Numbered from the stretch's first letter, positions 44,018-54,006 are shown. The stretch: 64,000 bases of DNA from Pseudocolwellia agarivorans (GCF_002000085.1 NZ_MUZU01000012.1:59233-123232); one strand, 5' to 3'. The notes: generated by a model from the sequence alone, not told the origin. Numbers and translations: made by a program.

Positions 44018-45343
44018 CTATAAAGAATTAATTTTCTTATCGTATGCTCTAACAAAATCATCTGACAAAGCCGAGCTTCCTTGATTGGATATTTCATTTG
44101 TTATATCCGAATGTAATGTTTTATATAATTTCCAATACCTTAATTGTTTATGGCCCGGTAAAACATTATCCAATACAGAGTCATTCAAGTCTCTATTTTC
44201 GATTCCATTAGGATCAAGTTGACTTAAGATACCTTTAATTTCCCCTAATGCACCTGCCGTTAATGCTATATCATGTTTTTTTGTATCATTAAACGCTTCA
44301 GTAACAGCTTTATGTGCAGGTAAAAAGCTTGTACTTTTACGTAAAAATAAGTTTTGAAATACATCATCAATCGAAGCTGAAAATTTTAGAGGGTTATTTT
44401 CTTTTTGCTGAAAAGTTGTTTGATTAACTCTAAATTCATTTTTAAGGTTAGAACGATTTCTTAATGATTCCATAAGCCCTAATAACATTAGCTTCATACA
44501 TTCACCCATTTCATGCATTAGCTGATCCGTCACAGTATCAGATGTCATATCAGGTGAAACACCTAAACCTTCTAAAAATGCTTGTTGACCACTTGTATTT
44601 GAGGCCAATGTCGAACTCTGCAATACAGGCTTTTTCACAATAGGCTCTTCAAAAGTCATTTGAGGGGTTGAGGCTACTTTTTGATGCACTTTTTGTGGCA
44701 CAGCTTCTGGTGTGTGTTGTTTAACTGGTTGATGCACAGCAGTTTCTAGGTCAATAGATGGAATAGATGTTGTTTTAGTAGAGCTAATGTTTAAAAAATC
44801 TTCATCCCACTCTTCAGGGATCGATTGAGGGGCTTCAAAGTAGTCATCTAAATTATTATTTACAACAGGCATCGATTCAACTGTATTTGTATCGAGTGAA
44901 AATAAGTCGTCTGCAAGTTTTACACTATTAATACCTTGTATTTCAGAAGAAGCTAACTCTTCAGGAACATAATTATCTATAGGCGTTTGATGTGAAATGT
45001 CATTAGAATTAAGAGAATTTTGTTGCTCAACTAATGTAACTGAAACCTCATAATCACCAAAGGTGAGTAAATCATCCTGCGCGAGTTTATGTGCTTTATC
45101 TTTACCTAAAGCTTCAACAGACCTATTAATAAATAAGCCATTAGTCGACAAGTCATAAATAAAAAAGCCATCGACTTGTCGCTCTACCTTTGCATGTACG
45201 CCTGAAACAACTTTTTCAGGATCAGGTAAATGCCAATCATTGTTTTCAGAGCGCCCAAGGGTTATTGAATCTTTTATCGATTTTTTCGATATTTGTTCAG
45301 GTGAAAGACGGTGATAGCTAACAATTTCAAAAATTAATTCCAT
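44018..45343 (-). CDS. tagH: FHA-domain T6SS protein (TagH/Fha)
   Basis: 441 residues. The N-terminal FHA domain (about 25-110) has G-R-S-E-N-N-D-W-H-L-P, S-G-V-H-A-K-V and S-T-N-G-L-F-I-N. A long Ser/Thr/Pro-rich linker follows (about 120-260). The helical C-terminal T6SS-FHA domain begins near A-F-L-E-G-L-G-V-S-P. FHA domains bind phosphothreonine, so this is the likely target and reader of the kinase next door, with TagF and PppA opposing it. It lies between tssJ and the kinase gene. Confidence 0.9.
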   Translation of the reverse strand: MELIFEIVSYHRLSPEQISKKSIKDSITLGRSENNDWHLPDPEKVVSGVHAKVERQVDGFFIYDLSTNGLFINRSVEALGKDKAHKLAQDDLLTFGDYEVSVTLVEQQNSLNSNDISHQTPIDNYVPEELASSEIQGINSVKLADDLFSLDTNTVESMPVVNNNLDDYFEAPQSIPEEWDEDFLNISSTKTTSIPSIDLETAVHQPVKQHTPEAVPQKVHQKVASTPQMTFEEPIVKKPVLQSSTLASNTSGQQAFLEGLGVSPDMTSDTVTDQLMHEMGECMKLMLLGLMESLRNRSNLKNEFRVNQTTFQQKENNPLKFSASIDDVFQNLFLRKSTSFLPAHKAVTEAFNDTKKHDIALTAGALGEIKGILSQLDPNGIENRDLNDSVLDNVLPGHKQLRYWKLYKTLHSDITNEISNQGSSALSDDFVRAYDKKINSL

Positions 45344-45438
45344 TTACTTAAACAACCTATACAAAATTAGTGTTCGGCTAAATCAAGCCAAAACATTGAT
45401 AAAAACACATACAAAAAATGACTTTAAAAGCATTACGT

Positions 45439-47409
45439 TCAATCGAACATTTTATATAATTCATTCCCCCTTTTAACCAGTTTTTGTGCAGTTTTAAACT
45501 GTTTCTTTTCCATTGATATATTGGCAAAACTTAAATAAGAAGCTGCTAATTTTTTCTCAATAGCAATTAAAGGCTCAAAACCTTTTGGTATTTGTGCTGC
45601 TAATCTCATCACACTTTCATCAAGTATTTCTAATTCTTTATAAGTGGTTATATCGGTAAATTTATCGTTGAACTCATCAAATGTCGTTTTATAAAAGAAC
45701 TTTGCAGCCTCATACGGATAAGTAGGATTTTTTCCTTCAATCATATTTTTCTTGAAATTTGCAAGGGAGTTAACTGAAGCTTCCATCTTTTTACCAAAAA
45801 TTAATAAAGGCTCTGCATCCTCATAGTGATTAAACGCTAACTCTCCTACTTTTATCAATTCACTTATTTTACTTGCGTCATGTAGGTTAACAGCAGCATC
45901 AAAATTAGTTCGGTATAAATTAAATGCATCAATATTAGGTTGAAATTTAAAATAAGGATTAATGTAAAGCAAATCTTGAATAATTGCTTCTATATCGTTA
46001 TCACCAGCCTCGCCATACCGTCCTTGTGTTAATAATAAATTCAAACGCCCAGATAGCGCATCTGTAGTTGCTTGACGATTTATTTGTATTTCATTTTGTA
46101 ATTGCTGAAGACGAAAAGAGTCAGGAAAAATAGCTAACGCATCGTTTATTATGACTTCAATTTGTCCATAATTTTTATAAACACTATTCGTTTTATTAGG
46201 AACATTCATAATACGCTTTTCAACTACATCAATGATATCTGCTCGATGCTCTCTTAATAAGCCCTGCTTAAATAATTTATATTCTGAAGGAATACTTTCT
46301 AAAGTGGAAAGCACTTCTGAAGAAGAAAGTGCTTCAAAAGCTTTCCTCTCTTTATCATATTTTTCAGCTAACGCAATCTGTGCGGATAAATCATCTATCG
46401 ACTTTTGTTTAACTAAATAAGTTTGCACGAAAACAAAAATTGCAATAGCGCCTACAGCACTTATAGCTAACTTTGGCCATAATTGTTTTGATAAACCGTT
46501 AAGTATTTCATTGATATTTTTACTTCGTTCCGCTTTATGTAAAGCTAAGCCTTTTTTCAGGCTTGGCCATAAATACCAACTTAAGTTTGATGGTTTAGCA
46601 AGATGAGTGCTTTTAATATCTACTTTATCTGCAGTAATTCTTTGGTAAGGATGTTTACTTGATAAAAGCTCATAAACAACACAAGAGAATGCATAAACGT
46701 CATCTGCTACACAAGGTGGTTTATCTTTAAGTTGTTCATAGCTTGCATAAGCTGGAGTATATCCACTCAATGGAGATAATTGTTCATGATTTTGTAAGGC
46801 ATACTTATCAATGTTTAATTGAAACGATTGGGCAACACCAAAATCAAAAACTTTAATATCGCCTTTCCTCGTCAAAATAATATTTGAAGGTTTTAAATCG
46901 GTATGAACAATACCAAGATTGTGCGCATAACTTAATGCATTCGCTATTTGTTCTACTATTTTATAAGCACCTTTAAAAGGTATACCTAAAGGTTTAGAAC
47001 GTTTAATAACTTGCTCTAAAGTTTCACCGTCTAACCATTCCATAATAATAAAATGGAAGTTATCCTGAGAGTCTACATCATAGACCCTAATAATATTTGG
47101 ATGAGATAATTGTTGGGTTTGGTGAGCTTCTTTAACTAAAACTTGTTTAGCCTCAGGAGTAGCCGAAAATTGCTGCAATAATACTTTAATAGCTACATAA
47201 GGTTCCGCAACACCAGCAGATTCAAGCTTTAAGTCTTTAGCGCGATATATGTCACTCATGCCACCGCTACCAAGCTTGGACTCGATGACATAGCGTTCTT
47301 TTAAACACTTTCCGATTAAGTTGATTTCTGTGGTTTTGGGATTTGTATCAACTCCTGCAACGAGAGTTTTATCATCAATACTAGATGATTCAGAATCATT
47401 TATGTCCAT
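45439..47409 (-). CDS. ppkA: PpkA-like Ser/Thr protein kinase
   Basis: 656 residues. The kinase domain spans about 40-300: glycine loop L-G-S-G-G-M-S, lysine in V-A-I-K (K75), catalytic loop H-T-D-L-K-P-S-N (D171) and D-F-G at 189-191. The loop has H-T-D where most kinases have H-R-D; many bacterial T6SS kinases vary here. One membrane segment lies at about 313-333. The rest is a helical periplasmic region with no vWA domain, unlike PpkA of Pseudomonas. It should sense a periplasmic cue and phosphorylate the FHA protein. It is the first gene of the core operon; no strong ribosome site is seen. Confidence 0.88.
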   Translation of the reverse strand: MDINDSESSSIDDKTLVAGVDTNPKTTEINLIGKCLKERYVIESKLGSGGMSDIYRAKDLKLESAGVAEPYVAIKVLLQQFSATPEAKQVLVKEAHQTQQLSHPNIIRVYDVDSQDNFHFIIMEWLDGETLEQVIKRSKPLGIPFKGAYKIVEQIANALSYAHNLGIVHTDLKPSNIILTRKGDIKVFDFGVAQSFQLNIDKYALQNHEQLSPLSGYTPAYASYEQLKDKPPCVADDVYAFSCVVYELLSSKHPYQRITADKVDIKSTHLAKPSNLSWYLWPSLKKGLALHKAERSKNINEILNGLSKQLWPKLAISAVGAIAIFVFVQTYLVKQKSIDDLSAQIALAEKYDKERKAFEALSSSEVLSTLESIPSEYKLFKQGLLREHRADIIDVVEKRIMNVPNKTNSVYKNYGQIEVIINDALAIFPDSFRLQQLQNEIQINRQATTDALSGRLNLLLTQGRYGEAGDNDIEAIIQDLLYINPYFKFQPNIDAFNLYRTNFDAAVNLHDASKISELIKVGELAFNHYEDAEPLLIFGKKMEASVNSLANFKKNMIEGKNPTYPYEAAKFFYKTTFDEFNDKFTDITTYKELEILDESVMRLAAQIPKGFEPLIAIEKKLAASYLSFANISMEKKQFKTAQKLVKRGNELYKMFD

Positions 47410-47785
47410 ATAAAGGTACTTCTATTGCTTAGTTAAAGGCTGGAAAAATCTATTTTAGAGCCTATTATAAATAGGCCAGTATTGTGCTATTTAAATCTTT
47501 AAATTTCAATAAAAATTTGTCAAGACTATAAAGAGGTTCCGTTTAGCCTGAAATTATTGCTATACATCCAAAATATTATTTTTTTAAATTTATGTTTTGA
47601 TTTTGCAATTAATTATTGCCTACAATAGTGCTGTTTATTCTCATATTTCATTATACTTTCCGTATTTTAAAGCCCCAAATATAGAGGAAAATCACCAATA
47701 TTTTCCTCTATATAAAAACAGTCTTGAAATTAAAAAAACACGAGAAAAGTAGCTTTACCTGCCATGAATAAAATAAGTTTAGTAA
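47410..47785. promoter_or_regulatory. upstream region of the T6SS core operon
   Basis: 376 bases without a gene. It must hold the promoter of the kinase-led minus-strand operon. I looked for a sigma-54 site (TGGCAC-N5-TTGC) on the minus strand and saw none, so a sigma-70 promoter in the AT-rich part (about 47440-47650) is more likely. The distal third carries the terminator of the ridA operon. Confidence 0.4.
47679..47713 (-). terminator. terminator hairpin after the deacylase-ridA operon
   Basis: A 14-bp perfect stem (ATATAGAGGAAAAT, loop CACCAAT, ATTTTCCTCTATAT) lies 73 bases past the ridA stop. On the minus strand it is followed by a short TTT only, so it may also act as a regulatory site for the T6SS operon further down. 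Confidence 0.5.
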
Positions 47786-48247
47786 TCAATAAAACGCAGC
47801 CATACATTCCACTTCAGTTTTTGCACCTAAGCCTAAACCATTTGTACCAAAAGCACTTCGCGCTGGGTATGGCTTACTGAAGAATGATTGATAAACCTCG
47901 TTAAACGCTGGCCAGTCAGCCATATCAGCCAGCATAACGGTGCATTTAACAACGTTTTTCATGGTTAGGTTGTGAGCTTTGAGTATGGTTTTAATGTTGT
48001 TCATCGTTTGTTTAGCTTCGGCTTTTATACCGCCTTCAACTAATGAAAGTGTTCCGGGTGTTATGCCCAGTTGCCCTGAAATATACAAGGTATTGTCTAC
48101 CCTAACAGCTTCTGAAAATGGCATATTTGACGATTTAGCAAATACACTGCCTGAATTTAAGAACTCTACGTTAGCTTTTGAACTTGCATAAAGGTGCGGT
48201 GTAAATAAAAGTGTCATTAGGCTAATCGCTATTGATAGTTTTTTCAT
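47786..48247 (-). CDS. secreted RidA/YjgF-family protein
   Basis: 153 residues with a signal peptide (S-I-A-I-S-L-M-T-L-L-F, cleavage near L-Y-A/S-S), so a periplasmic RidA. The RidA core is intact: N-T-L-Y-I-S-G-Q-L-G, A-E-A-K-Q-T-M-N-N-I-K-T-I-L, V-V-K-C-T-V-M-L-A-D-M, and the catalytic Arg in P-A-R-S-A-F. RidA proteins hydrolyse reactive enamines/imines from amino-acid catabolism. It follows the D-aminoacylase-like gene in the same direction at 61 bases, so it may clear by-products of that enzyme in the periplasm. Confidence 0.88.
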   Translation of the reverse strand: MKKLSIAISLMTLLFTPHLYASSKANVEFLNSGSVFAKSSNMPFSEAVRVDNTLYISGQLGITPGTLSLVEGGIKAEAKQTMNNIKTILKAHNLTMKNVVKCTVMLADMADWPAFNEVYQSFFSKPYPARSAFGTNGLGLGAKTEVECMAAFY

Positions 48248-48308
48248 TTTATATCCCTTTTTATTATGTGTTGATGGCGATTAAAATATGATACCACCAT
48301 GATGTTTC

Positions 48309-49874
48309 TTAATATTTTATTTGCCTTCTAATCGCCTTACCTGGCATGGCGCTTCGAATTAATATTCCATTTTCAATAATAGGTGTGCCATTAACAATAA
48401 CGGTATCCATCCCTTTAGACGTTAATGTGGGTTTCGCAAAGGTTGCTCTGTCGGTAAATTCAGCAAAATCGAAAATAACAATATCTGCATCGGCTCCCTC
48501 TTGAATACGACCTTTAAACTTCATTTGTTCAACACTTGTTTCTAGTATTTGTGCAGGTATTAACGACATTTTTCTGATGGCTTCACTTAATGATATTTTT
48601 TTACTTTCTTTAACAAACTGAAGAATAAAACGCGAATAACTACCTGCTGATCGAGGGTGAGTTTGAGCGCTTTCAGGTAATGGCCAAACATCACCAAAAA
48701 TCATTCTATGGGTTGTTGCATCCATTATCGGCATTCCGTCAGAGGCTACCGCTCCATTAGGAAATAACTGAGAAATTTCATATAAGTGTTGATCAGATTC
48801 CGAATGCTCAGGGTCTAAATAGTTGAAGATAATGATAGATCGAGGACTGTTATCTTGTAGCTCTTTAAAACTGGTTGGAGTTAGCTGTTTTCCGTTAAAC
48901 GAGAAGTCTGTTTCGCTCGCATTACCTAAGCGTTCTTTCCAATGTTCGCCACGAAACATTTGCCCACCTATAGCCGTACTTGCGGCAGAATAAGGGTAAG
49001 CTTCAACTGATATTTTTACTCCTTGTTTTTGTGCATTAAGTACAAGTTCGGCCACGTCTTCTATATCGCGAGCGCTGGTGCTATTTAAATGAGAAATATG
49101 TGCATGAGCACCTGTACTTGCGGCAGCAGAAATTAATTCTTGATAAGCTTCAAAAGCACTTTTAGGTTCTTGTGTACTGGCGAAACGTATGTGATTAAAG
49201 GTAGAAACGTTATATTTAGCGGCTAATTTATGTAGTTGGTAATATTCTTTTCTATTCGAGTTGGGACTATACCCTGCCAGAATACCTACCCCTAGTGCGC
49301 CAGCATTTATGGCTTTTTCAACTAGGTTAATAATTTCAGTTTGCTGTGCTTTTGTCGCAAGGTTTCTACTCCAGTTAGGTAAAGAAAACACTCCTAAGGC
49401 TTCGCCCGGAACACCATTAAAGGTTGCGCCATCTAACACCATAGCACGCGCCATCGACCAATTAGCTGAAGCGCCATAGTTAATCGGTCTTCCTTCTTTG
49501 GCGATATTCTTATAAAACTTATCAACCTCTAACACGCCAGCTTCTAATTCTAATGCGGTTGTTACGCCGTCAAATGCCTGTAAACGTGCGTTAGGTAATA
49601 ATTGCCCATGAGCATGTAAATCAATAAATCCCGGAGATACCACTAAACCTGTCGCATCAATCGTTTTTTTACCTATTATAGATGTTGTTGATATTTTAGT
49701 AATTTTGCCTGCTGAAATGCCTATCCATCTTTTTGCATCTAACCCTGTTTCTGGATCGATAACGCGACCATTTTTAATCACTAAATCGTAGTTATTAGCT
49801 AAGCTTACCGAGCTAAAACCAATAGATGTAACCATAACTAGCGATGTAATAAATGTGCTTTTATATGTTTTCAT
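48309..49874 (-). CDS. secreted N-acyl-D-amino-acid deacylase-like amidohydrolase
   Basis: About 521 residues with a signal peptide (cleavage near S-L-A/N-N). The amidohydrolase pattern is clear: N-Y-D-L-V-I-K-N-G-R-V-I-D-P-E-T-G at the mature start, the metal site S-P-G-F-I-D-L-H-A-H, D-G-V-T-T-A-L-E-L-E-A-G, a second metal region H-A-H-I-S-H-L-N, V-A-S-D-G-M-P-I-M, and A-D-A-D-I-V-I-F-D near the end. Members of this D-aminoacylase/dihydroorotase-like group remove N-acyl groups from D-amino acids or split related amides. The ATG at 49874 is chosen: GAGGG lies six bases before it, while the TTG at 49886 would overlap that site. It pairs with ridA and is divergent from a TonB receptor gene. 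Confidence 0.85.
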   Translation of the reverse strand: MKTYKSTFITSLVMVTSIGFSSVSLANNYDLVIKNGRVIDPETGLDAKRWIGISAGKITKISTTSIIGKKTIDATGLVVSPGFIDLHAHGQLLPNARLQAFDGVTTALELEAGVLEVDKFYKNIAKEGRPINYGASANWSMARAMVLDGATFNGVPGEALGVFSLPNWSRNLATKAQQTEIINLVEKAINAGALGVGILAGYSPNSNRKEYYQLHKLAAKYNVSTFNHIRFASTQEPKSAFEAYQELISAAASTGAHAHISHLNSTSARDIEDVAELVLNAQKQGVKISVEAYPYSAASTAIGGQMFRGEHWKERLGNASETDFSFNGKQLTPTSFKELQDNSPRSIIIFNYLDPEHSESDQHLYEISQLFPNGAVASDGMPIMDATTHRMIFGDVWPLPESAQTHPRSAGSYSRFILQFVKESKKISLSEAIRKMSLIPAQILETSVEQMKFKGRIQEGADADIVIFDFAEFTDRATFAKPTLTSKGMDTVIVNGTPIIENGILIRSAMPGKAIRRQIKY

Positions 49875-50120
49875 TTTTACCCTCAATGGCGAATGAACTT
49901 TACTATGTAGTAATAATACTTATAGCTTAGTTGTTAATAAAACTCATGCCTAAGTTTCAACGACATAAAAACAACACATTCAAGATAGTTTATTTTTTAT
50001 TCAAAAAATTAGCATTATATCAACAAAAATTCATGGAGATATTTATAAATGTACTATGCTTAAAACACATGACAAGTTAAGTCAGTTTAAAGAAAAGCAA
50101 CCAACTGGGATGTTAACAAC

Positions 50121-52493
50121 ATGAAAATAAAAGACTTTCAACTCAAAGCTTTATCTAGCACCATAATAACTATTATGTCTACTCATCTTTATGCACAAGA
50201 AACAGCAAATATTGAACGCATAGAAATAACAGCTCAAAAACGAACACAAAACATTCAAGAAGTTCCCGTTTCTGTGAGTGCATTCACGGGTGAGCAGCTT
50301 ACAAAAAATCATGTAACCAGTTTGGTTGACGCGTCAGAAATGATGCCTAATGTAGAAATATCAAGTACCAGCTCAATGCCCCAAATATATATGCGTGGCA
50401 TAGGTGCAGGTATTAATTACGGTTTTGAGCAATCAGTAGCTCAATTTAGAGATAATATTTATATAGGCCGAGCCATTATGGCGAGAGCGCCAGTTTTTGA
50501 TATAGAAAGAGTTGAAGTACTTAAAGGCGCGCAAAGTATTATGTTTGGAAAAAACGCCACAGCCGGTGTTATTTCAACCATGACTAAAAACGCCATTAAT
50601 GATACAGAAGGTGTGCTCAGTGCAAGCTACGGTTCATATTCAACCTTGAGTATTGAAGGAATGTTTAATACCGCAATAAGCGATAATTGGTCTGCGAGGA
50701 TCGCTGGCGTTATAAAAACAACCAATGGTTTTACCAAGAACAATCTTGATAATAACCAAATTAGAGGCGTAGATCATATAGACGGGCAGGAAAATTCAGG
50801 CGTAAGGCTATCACTACAAGGTGAACTTGATAACGGCCTATCCGTTGGTATCAAGGTTGAACATTCAGAATCTGACTTCGAACTGAGCTCAAGACAATAT
50901 TATGTAGACAACAGCGCATTAGCGGCGGCTATAGATAAAGGCCACTCAACGGGGCTTACCGCTTTGTTAGATCCAAACGCAATAATAGATAAAAGAGTAG
51001 AGTTTGATGACACCGCAGGCGATCAATCACCTTTTAATGACAATCTTGAAAGCGATACCGCGGTTTTAACCCTAGAATACGATTTAAATAACAATACCCT
51101 CACCTCAATAACCAGTTATCAAGATTACACTTGGAATAACGCTTACGATCCTACTTATTCAGAACAAAATTGGGTTGCTCTTGATAGAACCGAAAACTTT
51201 GATCAAGTCACTCAAGAATTACGCTTTGTCACTCCCGAGGCACAAGTCGGTGAGTTAGATTACATTGTAGGTTTGTACTATACCCGCCAAAATTTAGATC
51301 TTAACCAAAATGCTGATATGTATCAGTTTCCATCCGCCCCTATTCCTGATAGTCGTTATGGATTATTTTCTGATTTTGAAATGGATGAATGGAGCGTTGC
51401 TGCTTTTACTTCAGTAGGTTGGCAAGTAAATGAAAAGCTAAAATTTGATTTAGGAGTACGTTTTGATAAAGAAAACAAAACCGTTACCTCGTTACAAAAA
51501 ACCTATACTGCTGATTTTGGCATACCTGAAGCGAATGCCTTAGGTTTAGCTGATCAAATTTTAGCTGCATTTGGTGCAGGTAATCATTTACTTAATGAAG
51601 ACCGCGATGAAACTCACTTATCCCCTAGTTTAAAAGTAAGTTACCAAGAAAACAAAAATTTAATGTATTACGCCAGCGCAACCGTTGGTAATAAAGGGGG
51701 TGGATTCGACGGCACTTTATTAAATAACACGGGTATTTTAGGTACTGCCTCTCCTACTGGCGAGGCTTATAATAATCGTAACCCTGCAGTTACTCCTTCT
51801 AATTCTTTTGAATATGAAGATGAGAAAGCAACAGCATTTGAAATGGGTATTAAGTCTGACATTTTAGATGGCAAAGGACGCATCAATGTTGCTTACTACT
51901 ACACCAAGTTTGAGAACATGCAAGTGTCTGCATGGGATGGTAAAAGTTATGTGGTTGATAATGCGGCCAAATCTATTGTACAAGGACTTGAAACAGACCT
52001 TACCTTTATTTTAAGCGATTATTGGTTTTTATCAGGTGGCGCAGCTTACCTAGATTTTGAATACGACAGCTTTGAAAACGGCGTAGCTACGGTGTGGCAA
52101 GATAAAGTTGAAGGATTAAGAGGACAAAATTTAACGGGCAGACGTGGCGTTTATGCACCCAAAGTTACTGCAAGTTTATCAATAAATTATGAAGATGAAT
52201 TATCATCGTCAATTTTATTATCGAGTAATTTATTTGTTAATTATTCCTCAGAATTTTATACAGCTTCAGACCTTGATGAACAATCTAAGCAAGATGCGTT
52301 TGCTAAATTAAATTTTCGAATTGGCTTAAGTGATTCAGCTGACGGGAAGTGGAATATAGCCTTTTTAGCGAAAAACATAACCGATGAACAAGTTATTCGC
52401 ACATCGCAAGATTTACCCGGCAATGCATTTGCTTATTGGGTGTCTATTGACCCACCGCGTACGTACACGATTACAGGTACTTATAGTTTTTAG
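50121..52493 (+). CDS. TonB-dependent outer-membrane receptor
   Basis: 790 residues with a signal peptide (cleavage after L-Y-A-Q). The TonB box region (I-E-R-I-E-I-T-A-Q-K-R) leads into the plug: V-P-V-S-V-S-A-F-T-G-E-Q-L, Q-I-Y-M-R-G-I-G, R-V-E-V-L-K-G-A-Q-S-I-M-F-G-K-N-A-T-A-G-V-I, then a 22-strand barrel ending in Y-T-I-T-G-T-Y-S-F with a C-terminal Phe. This is the large Caulobacter/Alteromonadales type used for peptides, glycans or siderophores. Divergence from the deacylase/ridA pair suggests uptake of their substrate. Ribosome site is weak. Confidence 0.93.
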   Translation: MKIKDFQLKALSSTIITIMSTHLYAQETANIERIEITAQKRTQNIQEVPVSVSAFTGEQLTKNHVTSLVDASEMMPNVEISSTSSMPQIYMRGIGAGINYGFEQSVAQFRDNIYIGRAIMARAPVFDIERVEVLKGAQSIMFGKNATAGVISTMTKNAINDTEGVLSASYGSYSTLSIEGMFNTAISDNWSARIAGVIKTTNGFTKNNLDNNQIRGVDHIDGQENSGVRLSLQGELDNGLSVGIKVEHSESDFELSSRQYYVDNSALAAAIDKGHSTGLTALLDPNAIIDKRVEFDDTAGDQSPFNDNLESDTAVLTLEYDLNNNTLTSITSYQDYTWNNAYDPTYSEQNWVALDRTENFDQVTQELRFVTPEAQVGELDYIVGLYYTRQNLDLNQNADMYQFPSAPIPDSRYGLFSDFEMDEWSVAAFTSVGWQVNEKLKFDLGVRFDKENKTVTSLQKTYTADFGIPEANALGLADQILAAFGAGNHLLNEDRDETHLSPSLKVSYQENKNLMYYASATVGNKGGGFDGTLLNNTGILGTASPTGEAYNNRNPAVTPSNSFEYEDEKATAFEMGIKSDILDGKGRINVAYYYTKFENMQVSAWDGKSYVVDNAAKSIVQGLETDLTFILSDYWFLSGGAAYLDFEYDSFENGVATVWQDKVEGLRGQNLTGRRGVYAPKVTASLSINYEDELSSSILLSSNLFVNYSSEFYTASDLDEQSKQDAFAKLNFRIGLSDSADGKWNIAFLAKNITDEQVIRTSQDLPGNAFAYWVSIDPPRTYTITGTYSF

Positions 52494-52546
52494 GTTATTA
52501 GAAACGTAGCAGAATATTATTTAAAAAGATGAAAACGAATAGAAAA

Positions 52547-52573
52547 TCAAGCATAACCTTGGATTATGCTTGA
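52547..52573. terminator. bidirectional terminator between the TonB receptor and VOC genes
   Basis: TCAAGCATAA, loop CCTTGGA, TTATGCTTGA make a perfect 10-bp stem, preceded by AAAA and followed by ATTTT. It sits between two convergent genes. Confidence 0.75.
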
Positions 52574-52582
52574 ATTTTAATG

Positions 52583-52954
52583 TTAACCGAAGTGGTTAAA
52601 AACAATTTTATTACCATCGAAATCACGAAAATAAGCGCCATAAAAAACATTAGGAATACGTTGACCCGGCGCGCCATCGCAAGTTGCTCCTAAAGCGATA
52701 GCTCTATTGTACATTTCATCACATTTTTCTTTTGAGCCTGGTGAAATAGCAAGCATGTTACCATTACCGCAGTTTTGTTCTTTTTCATTATATGGGATAC
52801 AAATGGCAAGTATTAACTCTTCCATACTCTTACCAAAAAATATAATACGTTCATTTTTTATCAATGTTTTAGCACCAAGAGGAGCTAAAAGTTCATTATA
52901 AAAAGTTTCTGATTTTTCTAAATCGGTTACACCGATAGTTGCATAACTGAGCAT
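52583..52954 (-). CDS. VOC-superfamily (glyoxalase/bleomycin-resistance-like) protein
   Basis: 123 residues with the VOC fold pattern: Y-A-T-I-G-V-T-D-L-E-K-S-E-T-F-Y at the N-terminus, F-F-G-K-S, H-F-type ligands toward the end and the closing Y-F-R-D-F-D-G-N-K-I-V-F-N-H. These are metal-dependent lyases or dioxygenases or resistance proteins; the substrate cannot be told. AAGGA precedes the ATG. It stands alone. Confidence 0.85.
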   Translation of the reverse strand: MLSYATIGVTDLEKSETFYNELLAPLGAKTLIKNERIIFFGKSMEELILAICIPYNEKEQNCGNGNMLAISPGSKEKCDEMYNRAIALGATCDGAPGQRIPNVFYGAYFRDFDGNKIVFNHFG

Positions 52955-53463
52955 GGGTATTCCTTAATTATTATAAATATTTTAAATAAATAGTCGCTGA
53001 CTACAACAGGTTAATTATAACCGGTTAATAAACGCCATGTAGTAGACCTGAGTAACAGTCGTTATATTTCCAACTAATAACAATAAATAAAAAATTAAAT
53101 AGCAAATATTACAAAATTGTTTTCTAACACTTTGAAAGTTCCCCCTCTTATATGTGCCAATTTATTGAAATACTTTAATAGCAATAGATTGGTACTAACT
53201 GTATTTTCAACACTAAATACAAGTCTGACGGATTATTAACATTTAATTTCATATAAAAAGCTTATTAAAGTGTAGATATTCTATAAACTGCTATATAAAA
53301 TCAAAACATAACTTTTAAGTTCTAGTTAAATTCCCCCTCTATATTTATGGAAAATAACGCCAATATTTATAATATTTACTTAAAAAACACTTAATCAGTT
53401 GGCCTATCTCCCATCATTCGTTAGAATTGACTCACTATTTACTTTTAAAATCTACGGATTTAT
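52955..53463. other. gene-free region before yciB with two similar C-rich motifs
   Basis: 509 AT-rich bases without a gene. Two near-matching strings stand out from the AT background: GTTCCCCCTCTTATAT at about 53138-53153 and ATTCCCCCTCTATAT at about 53330-53344, 192 bases apart. They could be binding sites for one regulator or parts of a small dispersed repeat. No RNA gene recognised. Confidence 0.35.
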
Positions 53464-54006
53464 ATGCAAGCCTTTTTTGAATTTTTACCCCTTATAATTT
53501 TTTATGTTGTGTGGAAGTTAGCTGATATTTACTGGGCAACAGGCGCATTAATCGCTATGTCAGCACTTCAGGTCTTATTTTATATTGTTCGCGGTAAAAC
53601 AGTCCCAACAAAAACCTGGATATTTTTTGGTTTAATCACTATTTTTGGTGGCCTAACTATATTGATGCACGACGATACATTTTTGAAATGGAAGGTCACT
53701 ATTATTAATGGTGTTTTTGCTGCTGCACTTATTGTGAGTCAATATGTATTTAAGAAAAATATTATTAAACAATTTTTAGGCGAGTCTCTTACATTACCCG
53801 AAAATATTTGGAATAAACTTAACCTAAGTTGGGCGTTATTTTTTGCCTTTTGTGGAGCACTAAATTGGTATATCGCCTTTAACTTTGAACAAGAAATTTG
53901 GGTTAACTTTAAAGTATTTGGCCTAACAGGCTTAATGATTGTATTTTCAGTATCTTCAATTTTCGCCTTATATAAGTATTTACCTAAAGAAGAATCTGAT
54001 AGTTAG
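53464..54006 (+). CDS. yciB: YciB (IspZ) inner-membrane septation protein
   Basis: 180 residues with about five membrane segments and the family strings [12 protein letters not shown] at the start, [24 protein letters not shown] near the middle, [20 protein letters not shown] and K-V-F-G-L-T-G. YciB helps keep envelope and division-machine integrity. It precedes yciI as in E. coli and relatives. Confidence 0.94.
   Translation: MQAFFEFLPLIIFYVVWKLADIYWATGALIAMSALQVLFYIVRGKTVPTKTWIFFGLITIFGGLTILMHDDTFLKWKVTIINGVFAAALIVSQYVFKKNIIKQFLGESLTLPENIWNKLNLSWALFFAFCGALNWYIAFNFEQEIWVNFKVFGLTGLMIVFSVSSIFALYKYLPKEESDS

Noticed and set aside
47410..47785. Sigma-54 promoter for the T6SS operon
   Set aside because: Scanned for TGGCAC-N5-TTGC on the minus strand and found no acceptable match.
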